The notes beneath the pieces are model-generated. The model searched no databases. It was not told where the DNA came from and saw only the letters and a program-made list of their open reading frames with translations. Below, one piece after another: positions 42,831-51,771 of a stretch of 64,000 bases of DNA. Position 1 is the stretch's first letter; every line of letters starts with the position of its first letter. Origin of the DNA: Pseudomonas marginalis (lineage in GTDB: Bacteria > Pseudomonadota > Gammaproteobacteria > Pseudomonadales > Pseudomonadaceae); the NCBI RefSeq assembly GCF_900105325.1, contig NZ_FNSU01000003.1, positions 3,795,501 through 3,859,500 of the forward strand. Reading direction: 5' to 3'. A program made the translations under genes and the position numbers.

Positions 42831-42966
42831 TTGTAGTGAGCGGGCTTGCCCCGCGCTGGGTGGCGAAGCCGCCCCAAAACCTGCAATGGCGGTCCATCTG
42901 GAGAAACTCATTGCCTGGAATGGGGCCGCTTCGCGCCCCAGCGCGGGGCAAGCCCGCTCACCACAA
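42831..42966. repeat. Type-III REPIN
   Basis: TAGTGAGCGGGCTTGCCCCG...GGCGAAGCCGCCCC and GGGGCCGCTTCG...GCGCGGGGCAAGCCCGCTCACCA form inverted arms around a ~55-nt core. It has the uninterrupted GCGGGGCAAGC tip, a useful reference for the insert-bearing copy at 33091. Confidence 0.85.
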
Positions 42967-43051
42967 CAGCACTTCGCCACACTGGAAATAGCGCATTGAT
43001 TTTGCCCACCAACAGCACCCGCGCCTGCTGATCCTCGCGCAACCCGATCAT
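42908..43051 (-). pseudogene. Possible gene remnant coupled to creD, tail encoded by REPIN
   Basis: A 47-codon frame whose ATG overlaps the creD stop as ATGA. The first ~27 residues (MIGLREDQQARVLLVGKINALFPVWRS) look protein-like; the rest is read through a type-III REPIN. It may be the 5' end of a gene truncated by the REPIN, or a chance coupled ORF. I do not recognise the family. Confidence 0.3.
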
Positions 43052-44421
43052 TGCACTGCCTCCAGGTCGAACTGCAGGGGCTCGGCCGCCTTGCGCTTGC
43101 CCACGCCGTACCAATCCAGCTTACGCGTCAGCACCATCACCGTCCCCAGCAGCCCGAACAGCAGCAGCGAGCCCATCAGCAGCGCGTAGTCCTCGGCACT
43201 CAACAGCCCGTACAGCAAGCCATACAGCGCCGCCAGCCCCGCCGAAAACCCCAGGCCATGGGCAACGCTGCGCAGCACGTGGCACACGTAGAACCCGATC
43301 AACAGCACGCAGGCACTCGCCGAAATCAGGTAGGCCAAGGCAAAGCCCAGGTGCTCGGACAACGACAACAACAGCAGGTAGAAGAACGCCAAGGCAACGC
43401 CCACCAATGCGTACTGGACGGGGTGCACCGCCAGGCTCTTGAGCACTTCGAACAGGAAGAAACCGGCAAAGGTCAGGGCGATAAACAGCAGCGCGTATTT
43501 GATCGCGCGGTCGCTCTTGAGGTACTGGTCCACCGGATCGATGAAGTTCACGCCGAAGCTGCGGTTGTTGAAGTCGTTGCAGCCCTGGCCGTCCAGGCAC
43601 GTTTGCAGGGCCTGTTCGAGGTTGGTGGAAAAGAATGAGGTCTGCCAGTTGGCCGTGAAGCCGTTGTCAGTCACTTCGCGCTGGGCCGGCAGGAAGTTGC
43701 CGATAAAACTGGGGTGCGGCCAGTTGGAGGCCAGGGACACCTGACTGGTCTTGCCCACCGGCACCACTTGCAGTTGCTCGGTGCCTTGCAGGCGCAGGTC
43801 GAAGGCGAAGTCCACTACAGCCGGTTTCTTGCTGTCCTGCTCCGGCAATGCCACATGCACGCCCTCCCCCAGCCAGTCCACTTGGGAGCCCGGCTCGAAC
43901 TCCAGGCGCTGGCTGCCCAGCTCCAGCTTCAGCGCATTTTCGATGCCGCGAATATCGCTGATACCCACCGCCAGAAACGCCGGTTCAAAGCGGTAATCGG
44001 CAAAGTCTTCGGTGATGCCCAACTGCGCAGGCAGCTCGAAACGCCCGCTGATACGGTTGTCGGCATGGAACAGCCGCGCCTGGTAAATCCCCCGTGCGCG
44101 CAGTTCGGTCTGCACCTTGCCGTCGAGTTCAAAACGGTCCGGCAGGAAATACAGGCGCCCCCGCTCTTCACGGGTGACCTCGTAGCGCTTGTTGAGCTTT
44201 TCATTGAGCTTCCACTCGCGCACGGTCTTGCGATACGGCACCACCATCACCGGGCCGGTGAGGCGCTGGGCGTAGCTGGAACTTCGGGCGATGTCCATCA
44301 GGACGCCGTCGCGCAGTTGCTGGCGGTCACTGATGATGCCGTTGATCATCAGCAATGGAATCAGCAACAGCAGGATCAGCAGCGCAATCGCGCCAAGTTT
44401 GAAAAGCAGGCTGCGGTTCAT
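43048..44421 (-). CDS. creD: Inner-membrane protein CreD
   Basis: 457-aa cell-envelope protein. One N-terminal helix (about 7-27, LKLGAIALLILLLLIPLLMI-like) precedes a large periplasmic region. This ends in SFGVNFIDPVDQYLKSDRAIKYALLFIALTF, and five more helices follow up to residue 430. The family is defined by MVVPYR and the PVDQY-x-KS-x-RA-x-KY motif. CreD is the main target of CreBC in gamma-proteobacteria and is linked to beta-lactam response and envelope integrity in Pseudomonas. GGAGAG precedes the ATG; the gap to creC is 51 nt. Confidence 0.93.
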   Translation of the reverse strand: MNRSLLFKLGAIALLILLLLIPLLMINGIISDRQQLRDGVLMDIARSSSYAQRLTGPVMVVPYRKTVREWKLNEKLNKRYEVTREERGRLYFLPDRFELDGKVQTELRARGIYQARLFHADNRISGRFELPAQLGITEDFADYRFEPAFLAVGISDIRGIENALKLELGSQRLEFEPGSQVDWLGEGVHVALPEQDSKKPAVVDFAFDLRLQGTEQLQVVPVGKTSQVSLASNWPHPSFIGNFLPAQREVTDNGFTANWQTSFFSTNLEQALQTCLDGQGCNDFNNRSFGVNFIDPVDQYLKSDRAIKYALLFIALTFAGFFLFEVLKSLAVHPVQYALVGVALAFFYLLLLSLSEHLGFALAYLISASACVLLIGFYVCHVLRSVAHGLGFSAGLAALYGLLYGLLSAEDYALLMGSLLLFGLLGTVMVLTRKLDWYGVGKRKAAEPLQFDLEAVQ

Positions 44422-44472
44422 GGGTCTCTCCCTGTTTTGATGGGGAGAGTCTGGACAGCCTGTGTGGGGGAT

Positions 44473-45912
44473 TTATGTGGGCAATGTGGAGACTGTGTGG
44501 AGATGCAGCACCACGTGCACACCGCCCGGCACATTGCCGATCTGCAAGGTGCCGCCGTGCAGCTTCATGACTTCCTCGACAAAGTTGAGGCCCAGGCCGG
44601 TGCTCTTGCGTCCGCTTACGGGACGCGGCAAGGAATAGAAGCGCTCGCTGAGGCGCGGCAGGGCATAGTCGGGGATAGGCGCGGCCTGATTGAACAGGCT
44701 CACCTGCACGTCGTTGTGCAGCGTCTGTGCGCTGAATCTCAACACGCCACCGGGCGGTGTGAAGTCCAGCGCGTTGTCCAGCAAGTTGCCCAGTGCCTGG
44801 CGCAACAGGAAGGGCTCGCCAAACACCTTCACATCCGCCGCAATCCCTTGCTCGACGTGCAGCCCGGCGCCTTCGATTCGCGCACATTGGGCGTTGAGTA
44901 CGTCATCGACCAAGGCCGCCAGCGGGATACTCGCCTGCGCCTCCAACCCCTGGCGTTGCTCCACCTGCGCCAGGTTCAGCAGACGTTCGATCAACTGCTG
45001 CAGGCGCGCGCTTTCGCTGTCGATATTGCCGACGAAGCGCTGCTGCTGTTCGCGGCTCATCTCGCCCTGCAACAGCTCGGCCGCGCCGCGAATCGCTGCC
45101 AGCGGGCTTTTCAATTCATGGGTCAGGGTGTGCACGTAATGTTCGACGTAGGCCTTGCCCTCCAGTTGCGTGCGCATGTGCTCGACGGCGGTGGACAGCT
45201 GCTTCAGCTCGCCGCCGCGATAATGCGGCAGCTCTGCCCTTCGGCCTTCACTGACGGCTTCGGCGTAGGCGGTCAGGCGACGCAGTGCAACGCTCAGCCA
45301 CCACGACAGCAACGCACCGAGCAACAGGCCGAGGATGACCAGGCCCGCGCCGTACCACAGCAGGCGGCGCTCAGTGCGGTCGACATACGGCTGCAACGAG
45401 CTGTTGGGCTTGGCCACGGTGACCACGCCGATGATCTGCCCGTTATCACGGATCGGTGCGCCGACGTGCATCACCGATGAGGTGGGGTCATCCGCTGCGC
45501 TACGGGTGGAGCGCGCGCCGTATTCGCCGCGCAGGGTCAGGTAGACGTCGTTCCACTTCGAGTAGTCCTGGCCCACGGCTTCGCCCGTGGAGTCGAGCAG
45601 CACGGTGCCTTTGGCGTCGGTCACGTAGATACGGTGGTTGACCTGGTTTTTCGCCAGCCCCCAGATGGTCGCGCCGGGCTGGCGGTTGCCATAGGCCTTG
45701 AGTAATTCGGGCCAGTGGCTCTGGCCGAGGGTGCCGTGCTTCACGTCATCGCGCAGGATTTCGGCCAGCAGGTTGGCGGTGTCCACCAGGGTTTCTTCAG
45801 TGGACTGGCGCACGCCGGGGCGGATTTCCTTCATCACGGTGCTGAGCACGAAGTAACCGGTGAGGCCGATAAACAGCGCATACACCAGGAAAATCCGCAG
45901 CCCCAGGCGCAT
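44473..45912 (-). CDS. creC: Two-component sensor histidine kinase CreC
   Basis: 479-aa membrane kinase. Helix 1 is at residues 4-26, a periplasmic sensor covers about 30-180, helix 2 is near 190-210 (GAGLVILGLLLGALLSWWLS), and a HAMP-like linker follows. The phospho-acceptor His is in HTLTHELKSPLAAIRG and the ATP-binding G boxes include STGLGLNFVEEVMKLHGG. It phosphorylates CreB. The start overlaps the creB stop by 1 nt. Confidence 0.93.
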   Translation of the reverse strand: MRLGLRIFLVYALFIGLTGYFVLSTVMKEIRPGVRQSTEETLVDTANLLAEILRDDVKHGTLGQSHWPELLKAYGNRQPGATIWGLAKNQVNHRIYVTDAKGTVLLDSTGEAVGQDYSKWNDVYLTLRGEYGARSTRSAADDPTSSVMHVGAPIRDNGQIIGVVTVAKPNSSLQPYVDRTERRLLWYGAGLVILGLLLGALLSWWLSVALRRLTAYAEAVSEGRRAELPHYRGGELKQLSTAVEHMRTQLEGKAYVEHYVHTLTHELKSPLAAIRGAAELLQGEMSREQQQRFVGNIDSESARLQQLIERLLNLAQVEQRQGLEAQASIPLAALVDDVLNAQCARIEGAGLHVEQGIAADVKVFGEPFLLRQALGNLLDNALDFTPPGGVLRFSAQTLHNDVQVSLFNQAAPIPDYALPRLSERFYSLPRPVSGRKSTGLGLNFVEEVMKLHGGTLQIGNVPGGVHVVLHLHTVSTLPT

Positions 45913-46580
45913 CAGCTGTTGCTCGGGCTGTAGCTGTAGCCGAGGCCGCGATGGGTCTGGATCGGCTCGGCATCGGCGGCCACGCTGCGTAACTTGCTGC
46001 GCAGGCTCTTGATGTGGCTGTCGATATTGCGCTCGTAACCGGCGTCGGCCGCCACGCCCACCGCGTCCAGCAACTGCTCGCGGCTGAACACCCGCTCGGG
46101 TTGCTCCAGCAGGCTTTGCAGCAGGCGGAATTCATGCCGGGTCAGGCTCAGGGGTTGGCCGCGATAGCTGATTTGCATGCGCTCCAGATCGACCTGGAAC
46201 AGCGCCGGCGCCACACCAGGGCCGACGCGCTTGAGGATCGCCCGCACCCGCGCCGCCACTTCCCGTGGGCTGAACGGCTTGACCACATAATCGTCGGCGC
46301 CGATCTCCAGCCCCACCACGCGGTCGATCTCGCCATCCCGCGCGCTGAGGAACATCACCGGCACTTCACTGAAACGGCGCAATTGCTTGCAGGTTTCAAA
46401 ACCGCTGATGTCCGGCAGGCCGATGTCGAGGATGATCAGGTCGGCCGGGGTCTGGCGCTGATGGGCCAACGCCTCCTGGCCGAGGCTCAGCCAAGTGGTG
46501 GTAAAGCCCTCGCCTTGCAGGGCGAATATCAGCGTGTCGGCTATCGCCGCTTCGTCTTCGACAATCAGGATGTGGGGCAT
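45912..46580 (-). CDS. creB: Two-component response regulator CreB (OmpR family)
   Basis: 222 aa. The receiver domain at 1-120 has phospho-acceptor Asp52 (LIILDIGLPD). A winged-helix output domain covers about 130-220 (LTRHEFRLLQSLLEQPERVFSREQLL, then RNIDSHIKSLRSKL). It is known to control creD and to influence AmpC induction in Pseudomonas. I found no convincing TTCAC-N6-TTCAC cre tag upstream of creD here. It starts 9 nt after the protease gene. Confidence 0.94.
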   Translation of the reverse strand: MPHILIVEDEAAIADTLIFALQGEGFTTTWLSLGQEALAHQRQTPADLIILDIGLPDISGFETCKQLRRFSEVPVMFLSARDGEIDRVVGLEIGADDYVVKPFSPREVAARVRAILKRVGPGVAPALFQVDLERMQISYRGQPLSLTRHEFRLLQSLLEQPERVFSREQLLDAVGVAADAGYERNIDSHIKSLRSKLRSVAADAEPIQTHRGLGYSYSPSNS

Positions 46581-46589
46581 GGGTTCAAA

Positions 46590-47090
46590 TCAGCAGTCCG
46601 GTTTGTCGGCAGTGTAGCGACGGGCCGGGTTTACTGCTGCGCCAAATTCACGCAAGGCCTTGGCGCCGATCAGCAACGGGTAATTGAAGCTGCTGCGGTC
46701 GGTGAGGTTGACCTCGACGGTACGCTTGACGTTGCCCAGGCACATTTCCAGGTCGATCACCGGGCGCTTGGTCACAGAGGCTTCGTCTTTTTCGTCGTCT
46801 TCGTCGGCGCGGCTCTTGATCTTGCTGATGCGCGAGACCTTGTGCTCGTAGACCTTGTTGGTAGCGTCCTTGCCGCCGAGGCGGAAGCGCACCCAGTCGT
46901 CACCGTCACGGGTGAAGGTCTCGATGTCACGGGCCGACAGCGAGGCGGTCAGCGCGCCGGTGTCCATTTTGGCCTTGAAGGTTTCGCCGATCTCCGGCAA
47001 CTGGATGTATTCGTAGCGACCGTAAAGGGTCGGCTCGGCGGCCATGACAGGCAGGGCAACCAGGGCGAGGGAGGCAAGAAGCAGTTTCAC
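46590..47090 (-). CDS. Exported retropepsin-like protein (ATP-dependent zinc protease family)
   Basis: 166 aa. Signal peptide residues 1-17 (ending VMAA). The body has the aspartic-protease-like AKMDTGALTASLSA (Asp-Thr-Gly) near residue 40 and a second conserved GAKALREFGAAVNPARRY. The family is annotated as RimK-linked ATP-dependent zinc protease (RloA2/COG4067), although the DTG motif suggests an aspartic protease fold. It starts with GTG behind GAGGA. With 9 nt to creB it is probably the first gene of the cre operon. Confidence 0.85.
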   Translation of the reverse strand: MKLLLASLALVALPVMAAEPTLYGRYEYIQLPEIGETFKAKMDTGALTASLSARDIETFTRDGDDWVRFRLGGKDATNKVYEHKVSRISKIKSRADEDDEKDEASVTKRPVIDLEMCLGNVKRTVEVNLTDRSSFNYPLLIGAKALREFGAAVNPARRYTADKPDC

Positions 47091-47263
47091 GAAGTGATTT
47101 CCTCGGAAAGAAGTAGGCGGATTCTAGACCGCAAAGACAGCACTTAGTTAGTCACGCCCACCATAACTGGCACATTGTGAAACATTCGTACGGCCATTTG
47201 CGATTTGGCCTCTAGACTCAGCTTGCTTATGATGGCCCGCCCACAAGATTCCAAGAGTTACTT

Positions 47264-48151
47264 ATGCGCCGCCTGCTCACCGGCTGTTTGGTTTCACTGC
47301 TGCTGTTGCTCAACACCCTGGTCTTGATCGGGCCGCTGCTGGTGTTTGCCCTGCTCAAACTGGTGGCGCCCGGGCGCTATCGGGACTACGCCTCATGGGC
47401 GGTGATGTGGATTGCCGAGACCTGGGCCGAGATCGACAAGCTTATTTTCGCCTTGTGCATCCCCACCCAATGGGACATTCGCGGCGGCGACGAGCTGCGC
47501 GGCGACACCAGCTACCTGGTGATCAGCAACCACCAATCCTGGGTGGACATCCCGGCGCTGATCCAGGCCCTCAACCGCCGCACACCGTTCTTCAAATTCT
47601 TCCTGAAAAAAGAACTGATCTGGGTGCCCTTCCTGGGCCTGGCCTGGTGGGCACTGGATTACCCATTCATGAAACGCTACACCAAGGTGTTCCTGGCCAA
47701 ACACCCGGAGCTGGCAGGGCAGGATTTAAAGATCACCAAGGAGGCGTGCGAGCTGTTCAAGCGCCAGCCGGTGACCGTGGTCAATTACCTCGAAGGCACG
47801 CGGTTCAGCGAGGCCAAGCGCAAGCAGCAGGCTTCGCCATTCACTCACTTGCTCAAGCCCAAGGCGGGCGGCGTGGCGTTTGTGCTGGCGGCAATGGGCG
47901 AACAGCTGGACGCCGTGCTCGACGTGACCGTGGTCTATCCGCAGCAAAAGATTCCGGGGTTCTGGGATTTGATCAGCGGCGCGGTGCCCAAGGTGATCAT
48001 CGACATCCAGACCCGTGAGCTGGACCCGGCGTTGTGGCAGGGGGATTACGAGAATGATCCGGCGTTTCGCCAGACCGTCCAGAACTGGGTCAACCAGCTC
48101 TGGACGCAGAAGGATGCGCGCATCGAACAACTGCGCGCGGAGCGTATTTAG
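47264..48151 (+). CDS. Acyltransferase YihG-like (PlsC superfamily)
   Basis: 295-aa inner-membrane acyltransferase. An N-terminal helix (4-34) precedes the PlsC blocks: I, NHQSWVD near residue 91; II, FKFFLKKELIWVPFLGLAWWALDYPF; III, EGTRF near 183. The HX4D motif appears as H-Q-S-W-V-D. E. coli YihG is a related lysophosphatidic-acid or polynucleotide-associated acyltransferase. It is divergent from the protease/cre operon and overlaps the convergent DUF2780 gene by 4 nt at the stop codons. Confidence 0.9.
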   Translation: MRRLLTGCLVSLLLLLNTLVLIGPLLVFALLKLVAPGRYRDYASWAVMWIAETWAEIDKLIFALCIPTQWDIRGGDELRGDTSYLVISNHQSWVDIPALIQALNRRTPFFKFFLKKELIWVPFLGLAWWALDYPFMKRYTKVFLAKHPELAGQDLKITKEACELFKRQPVTVVNYLEGTRFSEAKRKQQASPFTHLLKPKAGGVAFVLAAMGEQLDAVLDVTVVYPQQKIPGFWDLISGAVPKVIIDIQTRELDPALWQGDYENDPAFRQTVQNWVNQLWTQKDARIEQLRAERI

Positions 48152-48720
48152 CTACCGGTGCCCCAGGCCTGGGCCAGTTTACCCAGCAGCGAGCTGTTGG
48201 CGCCCTGCCCGCCCAGGTATTGCAGGATCACCGGAGCAAACTGGCTGACCATCCCGCTGTCCATGCCCAGTGCGCTGAAAGCGGTGTTCAGGTCGCTGGT
48301 GTTCTTCACGTTACCCAGCAGGCCGTCCAGGCCGCTGGTCTTGCTGCCGCCGGCCTGGCCGAGCATCCCGCTCAAGGCCCCGAGGCTGCCCAATGCATTG
48401 TTACCCGACAGTTGGTCGAGGCCCGGCACGCTGTTGCCCAGCTGCGAATAGTCGTTGCCGCTGAGTTTGTTCTTGGCCAGGCCCAGCATCGCGCCGGTAC
48501 CGCCAACGGCCTGCTCGGGGGTGATGTTCAGTTGCGAGGTCAGGGCGCTGAGCAGGCCGGCCGTTTCGGACGACGGTGCGGCAGCTGCGGCCTTGTTGTT
48601 GCCCCCTTGCATGCCGGAGATGGCATTGGCCGCGTCGCCAAGGCTGAACCCTGCGGCGAACACCGGGGTGGCGGCCAGGCTCATCAGGCAGGAAAAGGCG
48701 AAACCGCGTGAAATCTTCAT
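48148..48720 (-). CDS. Exported DUF2780 protein
   Basis: 190 aa with a signal peptide (MKISRGFAFSCLMSLAATPVFA-AG). The mature part is Gly/Leu/Ser/Ala-rich with repeating amphipathic segments (LNITPEQAVGGTGAMLGLAKNKLS, NVKNTSDLNTAFSALGMDSGMVSQFAPVILQYL), the hallmark of DUF2780, also called the VcgC/VcgE family. The function is unknown. GAGG lies 9 nt before the ATG at 48720. It converges with the acyltransferase gene and is divergent from the RskA-like gene. Confidence 0.85.
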   Translation of the reverse strand: MKISRGFAFSCLMSLAATPVFAAGFSLGDAANAISGMQGGNNKAAAAAPSSETAGLLSALTSQLNITPEQAVGGTGAMLGLAKNKLSGNDYSQLGNSVPGLDQLSGNNALGSLGALSGMLGQAGGSKTSGLDGLLGNVKNTSDLNTAFSALGMDSGMVSQFAPVILQYLGGQGANSSLLGKLAQAWGTGS

Positions 48721-48858
48721 CGAGACAACCTCTGGGTGTAGGGGGTGAAAGCAGGCGTTTGACTGGGTATCCGGCGCATTGTTCCGGGCGGCCCAGGAAC
48801 CCAATGGCCAGGTCAGAGTCCATGAAACAACGTCAAAAACTTGCCAGGAAACAGCCCT

Positions 48859-49317
48859 ATGAGCGCGACCCGTCCCCAAGTGATTGAGCCCAAGCCCCCC
48901 TTCTGGAGCCGCCCCCGTCTGTTTATCGGTGTGTACGTGGCCATAGTCGCCGGCCTCGGCGGCGCGTTTTACACCCAGGACAACGTCAAGTCCGCCGCCA
49001 CCCTGATCACCACCACCCAACAGCCGGCGGCGCAGATCATGGCGCACAAGGATTACCTGGAAGTGCAACCTATCGCCATCACCGCACCCGCACCGGACCA
49101 GAGCCTGGAACTGTGGGCAATACCCGACGGCGGCAAGCCCGTGTCACTTGGACTGATATCGGAGGATGGCGAAGGCATCATCGGCTTGAACCCAAGGCAG
49201 CAGGCCTCGATCAGCAAGCCGGTGGAATTGATGGTGAGTGCCGAGAGCAAGGGCGGCTCGGTGAGCAAGCAACCGACGGGACCGACCGTCTATCAGGGGG
49301 CTTTGGCCAACCGCTGA
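48859..49317 (+). CDS. Orphan RskA/anti-sigma-K C-terminal domain protein
   Basis: 152 aa. A short cytoplasmic N-terminus, one membrane helix (about 23-40, RLFIGVYVAIVAGLGGAFY) and a periplasmic domain with SLELWAIPDGGKPVSLGLI, the signature of the RskA/anti-sigma-K C-terminal domain. The N-terminal zinc-binding anti-sigma domain is missing and no ECF sigma gene is adjacent. AGGAA precedes the ATG at 48859. It may be a detached periplasmic sensor or a degraded anti-sigma factor. Confidence 0.8.
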   Translation: MSATRPQVIEPKPPFWSRPRLFIGVYVAIVAGLGGAFYTQDNVKSAATLITTTQQPAAQIMAHKDYLEVQPIAITAPAPDQSLELWAIPDGGKPVSLGLISEDGEGIIGLNPRQQASISKPVELMVSAESKGGSVSKQPTGPTVYQGALANR

Positions 49318-49338
49318 TGTTCCAAACACCACAACCCA

Positions 49339-49430
49339 CTGTGGGAGGGGGCTTGCTCCCGATGGCGTTGAGTCAGCCAGCAAATAGGTAACTGACTGAA
49401 CGCTATCGGGAGCAAGCCCCCTCCCACATT
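49339..49430. repeat. Type-II REPIN
   Basis: GTGGGAGGGGGCTTGCTCCC and ATCGGGAGCAAGCCCCCTCCCAC are perfect inverted arms about 45 nt apart. It lies between the convergent RskA-like and fdhA genes and probably acts as a shared transcript-end structure. Confidence 0.9.
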
Positions 49431-49452
49431 TGGGTTTTCGTATGCCTGGGAT

Positions 49453-50652
49453 TTACGCCGCACTAAACAACTTATGCGGATCAATCACAAACTTCTTCGG
49501 CACGCCCGCATCGAACTCGCCATACCCACGTGGCGCGTCATCCAGGCTGATCACCTGCACGCCGACGATCTCGGCAATGTTGATACGGTCCCACATGATC
49601 GCCTGCATCAGTTGGCGGTTGTACTTCATCACCGGCGTCTGGCCGGTGTGGAAGCTGTGGGATTTGGCCCAGCCCAGGCCGAAGCGAATGCTCAGGCTGC
49701 CCATTTTTGCGGCGGCATCCACGGCACCCGGATCTTCGGTGACGTACAGGCCAGGGATACCGATCTTGCCCGCCACGCGCACCACGCCCATCAGTGAGTT
49801 GAGCACTGTGGCCGGGGCTTCGGCCTTGACGCCGTCGTGGCCGTGGCCGCGGGCTTCAAAGCCTACGCAGTCGACGGCGCTGTCCACTTCGGGCTCGCCG
49901 AGCAGCGCGGCGATTTGTTCGTGCAGGGGGGTGTCGGTGGACAGGTCGGCAATTTCAAAACCCTGGGCCTTGGCGTGGGCCAGGCGGATCGGGTTGACGT
50001 CGCCGATGATCACCACCGCAGCGCCGAGCAGGCGTGCAGACGCCGCCGCCGCCAGGCCGACAGGACCTGCACCGGCGATGTAGACGGTGCTGCCAGGGCC
50101 AACGCCGGCAGTGACGGCGCCGTGGTAGCCGGTCGGGAGAATGTCGGAGAGGCAGGTCAGGTCACGGATTTTCTCCATGGCCTTGTCACGGTCCGGCAGT
50201 TTCAGCAGGTTGAAGTCGGCGTACGGCACCAGCACGTACTCGGCCTGGCCGCCGGTCCAGTCGCCCATGTCGACGTAGCCGTAGGCACCACCGGCACGCG
50301 CAGGGTTGACGGTCAGGCACACGCCGGTGTGTTGCTCTTTGCACGAGCGGCAGCGCCCGCAGGCGACGTTGAAGGGCACGGAAACCAGGTCGCCGATCTT
50401 CAGGTTTTCGACGTCGCTGCCCTTCTCGATCACTTCACCGGTGATCTCGTGACCGAGCACCAGTCCGGTCTGGGCAGTAGTGCGGCCGCGCACCATGTGT
50501 TGGTCGGAGCCGCAGATGTTGGTGGACACCACGCGCAGGATGACGCCGTGCTCAATCTTCCTGCCACGGGGATCCTGCATTTTGGGATAGTCGATTTTCT
50601 GTACTTCGACCTGGCCGTTGCCGAGATACACGACACCACGATTACCAGACAT
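49453..50652 (-). CDS. fdhA: Glutathione-independent formaldehyde dehydrogenase
   Basis: 399-aa zinc-dependent, NAD-linked medium-chain dehydrogenase that oxidises formaldehyde to formate without glutathione, as in P. putida. Catalytic zinc ligands lie in NICGSDQHMVRG and GHEITGEV; structural zinc is held by CGRCRSCKEQHTGVC; the nucleotide fold is VYIAGAGPVGLAA. It detoxifies formaldehyde from sarcosine oxidation and betaine demethylation, which explains its place after soxBDAG-purU. GAGGTG precedes the ATG. Confidence 0.94.
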   Translation of the reverse strand: MSGNRGVVYLGNGQVEVQKIDYPKMQDPRGRKIEHGVILRVVSTNICGSDQHMVRGRTTAQTGLVLGHEITGEVIEKGSDVENLKIGDLVSVPFNVACGRCRSCKEQHTGVCLTVNPARAGGAYGYVDMGDWTGGQAEYVLVPYADFNLLKLPDRDKAMEKIRDLTCLSDILPTGYHGAVTAGVGPGSTVYIAGAGPVGLAAAASARLLGAAVVIIGDVNPIRLAHAKAQGFEIADLSTDTPLHEQIAALLGEPEVDSAVDCVGFEARGHGHDGVKAEAPATVLNSLMGVVRVAGKIGIPGLYVTEDPGAVDAAAKMGSLSIRFGLGWAKSHSFHTGQTPVMKYNRQLMQAIMWDRINIAEIVGVQVISLDDAPRGYGEFDAGVPKKFVIDPHKLFSAA

Positions 50653-50771
50653 GCTTTCACCTCGCTGTTGTTTTTATGGAACTGCGTTGCCCTTTTGGGT
50701 GGGCAGCGCGTTGAGTGCTCGGGTACAGATGCTGTTGCTTGTGTTGTTTGTCAGGGCCTCATCGGGGGCAG

Positions 50772-51629
50772 TCAGAGCACCACAGTCCTATTGGCGTTCA
50801 AAAACACCCGTCGCTCAATGTGATACCCAACGGCCCGGGCCAAGGTCAACCCTTCGATGTCCCGCCCCTTCGCAATCAAATCCTCGGGATAGTGACTGTG
50901 ATCCACCACCTCCACACCTTGGGCGATGATCGGGCCTTCGTCCAGGTCGTTGTTAATGTAATGCGCCGTGGCACCGACCAGTTTCACCCCCTTGTTGTAC
51001 GCCTGGTGATACGGCTTGGCGCCCTTGAACCCCGGCAGCAACGAGTGGTGGATATTGATGGCCTTGCCGTCCAGCTTGCGGCACAGCTCCGGCGACAGCA
51101 CTTGCATGTAACGCGCAAGGATCACCAGTTCGGCGCCGGTCTCTTCCACCACTTGCCACACCTGACGCTCCTGGGACGGTTTGTCGTTAGGGTCGAGGGG
51201 GAAATGGTAGTAGGGAATTTGATGCCAGTCGGCCAAAGGTTTGAGATCGGGATGGTTGGACACCACCGCGACCACGTCCATCGACAGTTGCCCGATACGC
51301 TGGCGGTACAGCAGGTCGTTGAGGCAGTGATCGGCCTTGGAGACCATGATCACCACTTTTGGCCGGTAGTTCGGCGCCGTCAGCTCGAAGATCATGCCAA
51401 AGGCTTCACCCCGCGAGGCCAGGCCGTCGCGGAACGCCTGTTCGTCGAAGCCATCCGGCTGACGGAATTCCACGCGAATAAAAAACCGGCCCGAGAGGCG
51501 GTCATCGAACGAATGGTGCTCGGTGACGTAACAGCCCTGCTCAAACAGGTAGCGGGTAACCGCGTCCACCGTGCCGAGCACGCTGGGGCAGTCGGCGGTC
51601 AAAATCCATGTATCGGGTGCGCGGCTCAT
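50772..51629 (-). CDS. purU: Formyltetrahydrofolate deformylase
   Basis: Hydrolyses 10-formyl-THF to formate and THF, releasing folate loaded with C1 units from sarcosine oxidation. 285 aa: N-terminal ACT domain (WILTADCPSVLGTVDAVTRYLFEQGCYVTEHHSF, 8-85), then the formyltransferase fold with IHHSLLPGFKGAKPYHQAY and the catalytic ATAHYINNDLDEGPIIAQ. AGGAG is 9 nt upstream. It is separated from soxG by a REPIN and from fdhA by 119 nt. Confidence 0.94.
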   Translation of the reverse strand: MSRAPDTWILTADCPSVLGTVDAVTRYLFEQGCYVTEHHSFDDRLSGRFFIRVEFRQPDGFDEQAFRDGLASRGEAFGMIFELTAPNYRPKVVIMVSKADHCLNDLLYRQRIGQLSMDVVAVVSNHPDLKPLADWHQIPYYHFPLDPNDKPSQERQVWQVVEETGAELVILARYMQVLSPELCRKLDGKAINIHHSLLPGFKGAKPYHQAYNKGVKLVGATAHYINNDLDEGPIIAQGVEVVDHSHYPEDLIAKGRDIEGLTLARAVGYHIERRVFLNANRTVVL

Positions 51630-51662
51630 TACAGTTAACTCCTCATACAGCGATGCTGCTTA

Positions 51663-51764
51663 CTGTAGGAGCGAGCTTGCTCGCGAAAAATCCAAGGGCG
51701 CCGCGTTCATTCAGGATGCGCGCGTTATCGTTGACGTTTTTCGCGAGCAAGCTCGCTCCTACAG
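51663..51764. repeat. Type-I REPIN (copy e)
   Basis: Arms CTGTAGGAGCGAGCTTGCTC and GAGCAAGCTCGCTCCTACAG, with a core close to that of copy f (GCGTTATCGTTGACGTTTTTCG). It fills the gap between soxG and purU. Confidence 0.9.
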
Positions 51765-51771
51765 GGTCATA

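Noticed and set aside
44422..44472. CreB tag (TTCAC-N6-TTCAC) upstream of creD
   Set aside because: Only TCCACATTGCCCACA-like bases are present; two mismatches in short half-sites are not enough.
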